Assembly (NCBI GenBank): GCA_021778785.1
Contig: JAJYBX010000007.1
Location: 1 to 17,476, forward strand
Source: Acidobacteriota bacterium
GTDB taxonomy: Bacteria > Acidobacteriota > Holophagae > Holophagales > Holophagaceae
Length of the DNA stretch: 17,476 nucleotides
Direction: 5' to 3'
A program made the position numbers and the translations under genes. The notes below the pieces were generated by a model. That model did no database searches and was not told where the DNA came from. It saw only the letters and a program-made list of their open reading frames with translations. How positions within the stretch are numbered: the first letter of the stretch is position 1; each line of letters begins with the position of its first letter. This document shows, one piece after another, positions 12,691 through 17,476 of this stretch.

Positions 12691-14022
12691 TTACAGGGCC
12701 GGTCCCTCGACGATGAGGCGCCCCTCGGTGAAGGCCTCCAGGGCCCAGCGGGGTCCTTCGAACCCGTTGCCACTGGCGGCCACGCCGCCGAAGGGCGCCG
12801 CATCCAGGCGGAAGGTGGGGGGCAGGTTCAGCAGCACCCCGCCGGCCCGGAGCCGCTGCTCCGCGAGACGCAGGTTCCCGAGATCCCGGCTGTAGGCGCT
12901 GGCGCGGAGGCCGAAGCGCGTGGCCGCCGCCCGGTCGAGGCCCTCGGAGAAGGTGTCCACCGGCGTGAGCACGGTGATGGGCGAGAAGGCCTCCTCGCAC
13001 ACGAAGGGATCCTCCTCCGGCACGTCCGTGAGGATGGCCGGCGGCAGCAGGGCGCCCTGGCGCCGGCCCCGCAGCAGCACCGTGGCCCCGGCGGCGACGG
13101 CGCGGTCCAGGCCCTCGTCCACCCGCACAGCGGTGGCCTCGTCGATGAGGGGGCCCACCACCGTGGCGGGATCGATGGGATCGCCCACCGGCAGGGCCTT
13201 CACGGCCGCCACGAAGGCGGGCACGAAGGCCTCCCACAGGCCGCGGTGGATGTAGAACCGCTGGGCCTTGGAGCAGCTCTGGCCTGCGCCGGCCACGGCC
13301 GCGGGGGCCAGGGCCCGGGCCACCGCCCCGGCGTCGACGCCTTCGTCCACCACCACGGCCGCGTTGCCGCCCAGCTCCAGGAGGACCCGCTTGCCCGCCA
13401 GCAGCCGTTCGAGGTGGTGGCCCACCCGCTCGGAGCCGGTGAAGCTCACGGCGGCGATGCGGGGGTCCTGGGCGAGGAGCTGGGCCTCGGCCGGATCCGC
13501 GGGTGCCAGCTGGAGCAGGCGGAGGGGGGCCTGCACCTGGAGACGGGCCGCCTCGAAGCTCTCCCACAGCAGCCGGGAGGTGCGCGGCGCCTGGGGGCAG
13601 GGCTTCCAGAGGACGCTGCAGCCGGCGCCCAGGGCCGGTCCCAGCTTGTGGAGCGCGAGGTTCACCGGGAAGTTGAAGGGGGTGATGGCGAGCACGGGTC
13701 CCAGCGGGAACCGGCGCAGCACCGCCCGGCAGCCATCGGCGCCCGCCATGAGGTCGTAGGGCACGGCCTCCTCGCCGAAGGCGCCCAGGGCCTCCACCGT
13801 GGCCTGGAGGGTGCTCTCCCCCCGCGCCACTTCGCCCCGCGCCAGGGTGATGGGCTTGCCCGTCTCTTCCGTGAGCAGGCGGGCCAGATCCTCCTTCACG
13901 AGGCCCAGCTGCTCCAGCCAGGCCTGGAGGGGCCGGCGGCGCGCCAACCGGGAGGCCCCCTTCCAGGCCTGGAAGGCCTTCAGTGCATCCTCGACCAGTC
14001 CGTCCAGCGCCTTCGAAGCCAT
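12691..14022 (-). CDS. NAD(P)-dependent aldehyde dehydrogenase
   Basis: A 443-residue ALDH-superfamily enzyme that oxidises an aldehyde to its acid. Key residues are present: Asn117 in TPFNFPVN, general base Glu216 in LELGGN, nucleophile Cys250 in GQSCSKAQRF, plus FTGSERVG (194-201) and CEEAFSPI (342-349). Retention of Glu216 argues for a hydrolytic enzyme over the CoA-acylating type, although pta is downstream. It is somewhat shorter than the usual 470-500 residues because the N-terminus is trimmed; the ATG at 14022 fits, with GGGGATGG upstream. The substrate cannot be named; lineages such as succinate-semialdehyde, glyceraldehyde-3-phosphate or lactaldehyde dehydrogenase are all possible. 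It follows the receiver gene after 31 nt. Confidence 0.9.
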   Translation of the reverse strand: MASKALDGLVEDALKAFQAWKGASRLARRRPLQAWLEQLGLVKEDLARLLTEETGKPITLARGEVARGESTLQATVEALGAFGEEAVPYDLMAGADGCRAVLRRFPLGPVLAITPFNFPVNLALHKLGPALGAGCSVLWKPCPQAPRTSRLLWESFEAARLQVQAPLRLLQLAPADPAEAQLLAQDPRIAAVSFTGSERVGHHLERLLAGKRVLLELGGNAAVVVDEGVDAGAVARALAPAAVAGAGQSCSKAQRFYIHRGLWEAFVPAFVAAVKALPVGDPIDPATVVGPLIDEATAVRVDEGLDRAVAAGATVLLRGRRQGALLPPAILTDVPEEDPFVCEEAFSPITVLTPVDTFSEGLDRAAATRFGLRASAYSRDLGNLRLAEQRLRAGGVLLNLPPTFRLDAAPFGGVAASGNGFEGPRWALEAFTEGRLIVEGPAL

Positions 14023-14053
14023 GCCGCCATCCCCTAAGACAACATCCACATCA

Positions 14054-14413
14054 TTAAAGCAGGGGGCGGAGGGCCTCCAGCAGATCCTCCTCGCGGAGGG
14101 GCTTCGGGAGGATGGCGCTGACCTCCTGTTTCCGGAAGGCCTCCAGGACGGCCGGATCCCGCAGGGCCGTGACGACGACGATGGGCAGGGCCGGCCGGCT
14201 CTTCCGGGCCAGGCGGGCCAGGGTGAGGCCGTTGCAGCCCGGCATCTGGTAGTCGGTGACGAGCACATCCGGGGCCTCCGCCTCGAGCCGGGCCTGCACC
14301 TCGGAGGCCGCGACCTCCGCCCACTCGCGTACCTCGTGGCCCGCGCCTTCGAGGAAATGGCGCAGGATGTGCCGCATCAGCTTGCTGTCATCCACCACCA
14401 GGATCCTGGCCAC
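14054..14413 (-). CDS. Single-domain response regulator (CheY-like)
   Basis: A 119-residue stand-alone receiver domain without an output domain. The acidic pocket is Asp8-Asp9, the phosphoacceptor Asp54 lies in LVTDYQMPGCNG, followed by Thr82 (VVVTAL) and Lys104 (LPKPL), so the active site is complete. The start codon is GTG at 14413; the AAGGGGG at 14420-14426, 6 nt upstream, supports it. It lies 17 nt past the bacteriohemerythrin gene and downstream of the hybrid kinase. It may take phosphate from that kinase, or act in motility or as a phosphate sink; no chemotaxis genes are visible. The family call is firm, the partner is inferred from position. Confidence 0.95.
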   Translation of the reverse strand: MARILVVDDSKLMRHILRHFLEGAGHEVREWAEVAASEVQARLEAEAPDVLVTDYQMPGCNGLTLARLARKSRPALPIVVVTALRDPAVLEAFRKQEVSAILPKPLREEDLLEALRPLL

Positions 14414-14419
14414 GGAGAA

Positions 14420-14426
14420 CCCCCTT
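14420..14426 (-). promoter_or_regulatory. Ribosome binding site supporting the GTG start of the receiver gene
   Basis: AAGGGGG on the minus strand, 6 nt before the GTG at 14413. There is no alternative start nearby that keeps the first receiver strand, so this site decides the start. Confidence 0.6.
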
Positions 14427-14430
14427 CAGG

Positions 14431-14835
14431 TCATTTCCGGGCCGCGGCCTTCGCGAATTCCACATAGCCCATGTCCACTTCGTTGATGTGGTGCTTCAAC
14501 CAATCGGCAAGAAAGGTGGTCACCTCGACGGTCACAGGCTTGCCTTCGGCCATCCGTGCCTGGAGCCCCTTGGCCTTATCCACCAGCTGCGCGTGTTCGG
14601 CCATGTGGGAGGTGAGCTTCGGATAGCCCATGTCCTTCATGAACTTCTCCTCGGTCTGGAAGTGCTCCACCGTGTACTTCAGGAGGAAATCCAGGCTCTC
14701 CTTCGCCTGGGTCGCCGAGGTGCCGGCCTTGAAGGAATCCGCCAGCCTGTTCACCGCATCGAACAGGGTCTTGTGCTGGGCGTCGATGATGGGGATCCCG
14801 GTCTCGAACCGGGTACTCCAGATGGCGATGGGCAT
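14431..14835 (-). CDS. Bacteriohemerythrin
   Basis: A 134-residue non-heme di-iron protein of the hemerythrin family that binds oxygen reversibly. All seven ligand positions can be seen: His21 (IDAQH), His58 and Glu62 (EHFQTEE), His77 and His81 (HMAEH), His116 and Asp121 (LKHHINEVD). The length fits a single-domain bacteriohemerythrin with no fused methyl-accepting or cyclic-di-GMP domain. The ATG at 14835 has AGGAGT in front; the frame extends upstream to 14898 but that part is non-family. Proposed roles in other bacteria are oxygen delivery, storage or sensing. Here it lies between a multi-PAS hybrid kinase and a receiver gene (63-nt and 17-nt gaps), which suggests an oxygen-linked signalling role, unproven. 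Confidence 0.95.
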   Translation of the reverse strand: MPIAIWSTRFETGIPIIDAQHKTLFDAVNRLADSFKAGTSATQAKESLDFLLKYTVEHFQTEEKFMKDMGYPKLTSHMAEHAQLVDKAKGLQARMAEGKPVTVEVTTFLADWLKHHINEVDMGYVEFAKAAARK

Positions 14836-14898
14836 GGGGACTCCTGGGTATTCAAAGACTGGATCGGGGCAGGTCCCGCCACGCTTGAGCCATGGCAT

Positions 14899-17476
14899 TC
14901 AGGATGCCGACGAAGTCCTAGGGCCGATGCAGAGATCATCGAGTTTCTTCTTCAATTCCCTCATGCTGAACGGCTTCTGGATGCTGTGGACCTCGGGGCG
15001 CCCAACCCTGAGAGGCGCGATGTCCTCGTCGCTGTAACCCGTGGCCATCAGGACCGTGAGGCCGGGCCGCAGGGCCAGGATCTGCGGCAGGGCCTGGGCG
15101 CCGCTCATGCCGGGCATGTTCATGTCCAGGATGACGAGATCCACCGGCAGTCCGTCTGCCAGTAATTGAAGTGCCTCGGGGCCACCCGATGCCGATCTGG
15201 ACTCGTGCCCGAGCACTTCGAGGACAGAGGTGACAGACTCCCGGATCAGCTCGTCGTCATCCACCAATAGGATCCTTAGACCGGACGAGGACGATGGATC
15301 GGACGCTTCTGACATCGCCTCCGCCTGAACGGGCTGGACGATCCGGGCGATTGGGAAGAACAGGATGGCCTCGGTGCCCTGCCCCACGTGGCTTCGGAGT
15401 TCGAGCCGCCCCTGATGGGCCTTCATGGTTCCGTAGACCATGGAAAGGCCGAGACCGGTGCCCTTGCCCTGGGGTTTGGTGGTGAAGAAGGGCTCCATGC
15501 ATTTGGCAAGCACCTCGGGAGACATGCCTTCGCCCGTGTCCTGGACACGGAGGAGGATGCCGTCCTCCGGAACACGCCGGGTCTGTATTCTCAGGACGCC
15601 ACCTTCCGGCATGGCATCACAGGCGTTCACCGACAGGTTCATCAGCGCGTGGCTGATCGCGCCCGCATCACCTCGGAGCAGCCCGAGCTCCTCCTCCAGA
15701 TCCATCTCGAGCCGGATTCGCTTGAGGGTGGTGTAGCTCAGAAGCTGGCTCATATCCCGCACGAGGTCGTTGAGGTCGATGGGCCGCTCCTCCTGCAAAT
15801 CCTTGTGCGCAAAGTAGAGGAGGCTTTTGACCACCCCCCGTCCCCGTGTGCAGGCATTCATGATCGTATCGAGAGACTTGGCCGAGGGGTCGGTTGGCCC
15901 GGCCTTCTCCCTGAGGGTGGAAGCCAGGCTCAGGATGGCGCCAAGCACATTGTTCATGTCGTGAGCCACACCCCCCGCAAGGCTGCCGAGGCTCTCCAGT
16001 TTCTGGGACTGGTGGAGCTGGGCCTCCAGAGATCGCCGCTCGGCCTCAGCCTGCTTCTGGGGGGTGATGTCCTCCTTGAGCGCGATGTAGTTGGTCACCG
16101 CACCTGCTTCAGCCTTGACGGGAACGATGGTGGCCCGCTCCTGGAATGGCTCGCCATTCTTCCTGATGTTTTCGAATTCTCCCACCCAGATCTCGCCCCG
16201 GGAAAGGGTCTCCCACATCTGCCGGTGGACCTCCGGCGGCGTATGGGGTGACTTCAGGATGCGGGGGTTTTGCCCGATGGCCTCGGCATAGGAATACCCG
16301 GTCACCTCGGTGAACCGGGGATTCACATATTCGATGACGCCCCTGGGATCCGTGATCACGACACAGAGAGGGCTCTGTTCCACCGCCACCGAGATTTTGT
16401 GCAGAGCCTCCTCGGCCTCCCTGCGGCCCGTCAGGTCCTCCACGATGGCCAGCAGGCCTGTCACCTTCCCCTGCGAGTCCATGACGGGCACCTTGTCCGT
16501 GCGGATCCAGAGTACCTGGCCATGGGCATTGTTAATTCGTTCCAGGATGCCCAGCTTCGGCTGAGCGCTGGCGAAGACTTCCTGGTCATCCTTGAAGAAC
16601 TGGGCCGCATAGGCGGGAAACAAATCTTCCGCCCTGTGGCCTTCGATCTGCTCCCGGGCCATGCCCAAGTCCCGGCAGACCTTGTCGTTCACCCGCAAGA
16701 ACCGGTTCTGTGTGTCCTTGTACCAGATCTGAGAGGGCACGCCATTGAATATCTTCTCGAACTCGTTCTTCTGATGGAGCAGGGCCGCCTCGGCTTCGAT
16801 TCGCCGCGCCTCTCCAGCCAGGTGATCCAGGGCGAAGGACACATCTCCGGCCGCTTCCTCCAGGAGGGCCGTCTCGTGGGGCCCAAAGAAATCTTTCTCC
16901 GAGGCATAGACCATCAAGGCCCCGCAAACCTCGCCCTGCTGGCGGATCGGGAATGCGGCGGAGGAAGCGTACCCTGCCCTTCCCGCGTGTTCATGCCAGG
17001 GATTGGTCTCTGCGTCCCCGATGAAATCGTTCAGCACACAGGGGCGACCCTCTCGGATCGCGATGCCAGTGGGCCCTCGGCCCATGGGTGTGTCGTCGCT
17101 TCGCACATGAAGGGCGTCCAAGTAGCCCATCCGGTCGCCATAACTGCTGGCGACCCGGACTTCACGGGTGACGGGATCGTTCCAGCCAATCCAGGCCATG
17201 CTGAACTTCCCGAATTCGACCATCACCTCACAGATCTTCGCGACCAGGGCTTCCCGATCCGGCGACCAGACGATGGCCTGGTTCACCTGGCTCAGGGCGG
17301 CGTACATCTGGGTCAGCCGCTCCAGTTGCCGGGCCTGAGAGCGCAACTCAGTGATATCCCGGGTGATGGAGAGCACGCAGGCCTCCCCATGGATCTCGAT
17401 GAGGCTCGCGGACATCAACCCGGTGAGCACACTTCCGTCCTTCCGCCGGAAGGGGGCCTCCAAGCCCTCCACGTGC
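14899..17476 (-). CDS. Hybrid sensor histidine kinase/response regulator, N-terminus beyond window
   Basis: A cytoplasmic-type multi-domain kinase whose start lies past the right edge; 857 residues can be read from 17472. In order: the end of one PAS/PAC (1-45), a GAF domain (about 60-215), PAS (about 235-350), PAS (about 358-475), HisKA with phospho-accepting His504 in GGVAHDMNN, and HATPase_c. The last has an N box with Asn616 (VNACDAMPEGG), G1 box DTGEGM (645-650) and G2 box GKGTGLGLSMVYG (669-681). A C-terminal receiver follows with Asp738-Asp739, phosphoacceptor Asp783 (LDMNMPGMSG) and Lys833. No transmembrane segment is seen in the visible part. The first visible codon read as a start is a GTG inside a PAS domain and is not a real start. 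It is the most upstream gene seen of the minus-strand group with bacteriohemerythrin and CheY-like genes. Confidence 0.95.
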   Translation of the reverse strand, partial: HVEGLEAPFRRKDGSVLTGLMSASLIEIHGEACVLSITRDITELRSQARQLERLTQMYAALSQVNQAIVWSPDREALVAKICEVMVEFGKFSMAWIGWNDPVTREVRVASSYGDRMGYLDALHVRSDDTPMGRGPTGIAIREGRPCVLNDFIGDAETNPWHEHAGRAGYASSAAFPIRQQGEVCGALMVYASEKDFFGPHETALLEEAAGDVSFALDHLAGEARRIEAEAALLHQKNEFEKIFNGVPSQIWYKDTQNRFLRVNDKVCRDLGMAREQIEGHRAEDLFPAYAAQFFKDDQEVFASAQPKLGILERINNAHGQVLWIRTDKVPVMDSQGKVTGLLAIVEDLTGRREAEEALHKISVAVEQSPLCVVITDPRGVIEYVNPRFTEVTGYSYAEAIGQNPRILKSPHTPPEVHRQMWETLSRGEIWVGEFENIRKNGEPFQERATIVPVKAEAGAVTNYIALKEDITPQKQAEAERRSLEAQLHQSQKLESLGSLAGGVAHDMNNVLGAILSLASTLREKAGPTDPSAKSLDTIMNACTRGRGVVKSLLYFAHKDLQEERPIDLNDLVRDMSQLLSYTTLKRIRLEMDLEEELGLLRGDAGAISHALMNLSVNACDAMPEGGVLRIQTRRVPEDGILLRVQDTGEGMSPEVLAKCMEPFFTTKPQGKGTGLGLSMVYGTMKAHQGRLELRSHVGQGTEAILFFPIARIVQPVQAEAMSEASDPSSSSGLRILLVDDDELIRESVTSVLEVLGHESRSASGGPEALQLLADGLPVDLVILDMNMPGMSGAQALPQILALRPGLTVLMATGYSDEDIAPLRVGRPEVHSIQKPFSMRELKKKLDDLCIGPRTSSAS

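Noticed and set aside
1..17476. CRISPR array, tRNA, rRNA, insertion sequence, integrase or prophage
   Set aside because: No regularly spaced repeats, no cloverleaf-like segment, no transposase-like protein and no compositional shift were seen on reading both strands; a covariance-model scan would settle the RNA genes.

Overview
This is a GC-rich, densely coded bacterial chromosome segment. Genes leave almost no space between them and are often translationally coupled, and strong purine-rich ribosome binding sites recur. Gene content (CsgG-like periplasmic protein, stand-alone Pta, bifunctional Nnr, RmuC, bacteriohemerythrin next to a multi-PAS hybrid kinase) and the high GC would fit an Acidobacteriota of the Holophaga/Geothrix type. 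That assignment is an inference from style, not a database match. I see no rRNA, tRNA, CRISPR array, transposase, integrase or prophage gene, and no compositional island.

Layout. (1) 1-600: a cytoplasmic cyclophilin on the minus strand, ending at a perfect 15-bp hairpin. (2) 601-2832, plus strand: an exported protein of unknown function, a probable lipoprotein, a [2Fe-2S] ferredoxin and an N-terminally anchored alpha/beta hydrolase. The last three are packed tightly, with a 2-nt gap and then a GTGA overlap. A GC-rich hairpin separates them from the convergent genes. (3) 2863-4061, minus strand: an HU/IHF-family protein followed by a CsgG-family exported protein, with a good candidate promoter just upstream. 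(4) 4082-5554, minus strand: leucyl aminopeptidase PepA with a convincing intrinsic terminator. It is divergent across an AT-richer 160-bp gap from (5) a PabB-type aminodeoxychorismate synthase, 5715-6989, plus strand. (6) 6997-17476, minus strand: a long co-directional run. Read in transcription order it is a hybrid sensor kinase (cut by the right edge), bacteriohemerythrin, a single-domain response regulator, an aldehyde dehydrogenase, a small beta-rich unknown protein, phosphotransacetylase, PurN, the NAD(P)HX repair enzyme Nnr, TsaE, RmuC and, probably from its own promoter, an HNH endonuclease.

How the genes work together. The kinase, hemerythrin and receiver protein look like a signalling module that could be linked to oxygen or redox state. 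The downstream genes mix acetyl-phosphate metabolism, purine synthesis, cofactor repair, tRNA t6A modification and genome maintenance, which is typical of a compact housekeeping operon and not a dedicated pathway. I do not find a clear new biological system. The best candidates for further work are the small unknown protein at 12329-12664, the lipoprotein/ferredoxin/hydrolase cluster at 1143-2832, and the kinase-hemerythrin-receiver cluster at 14054-17476.
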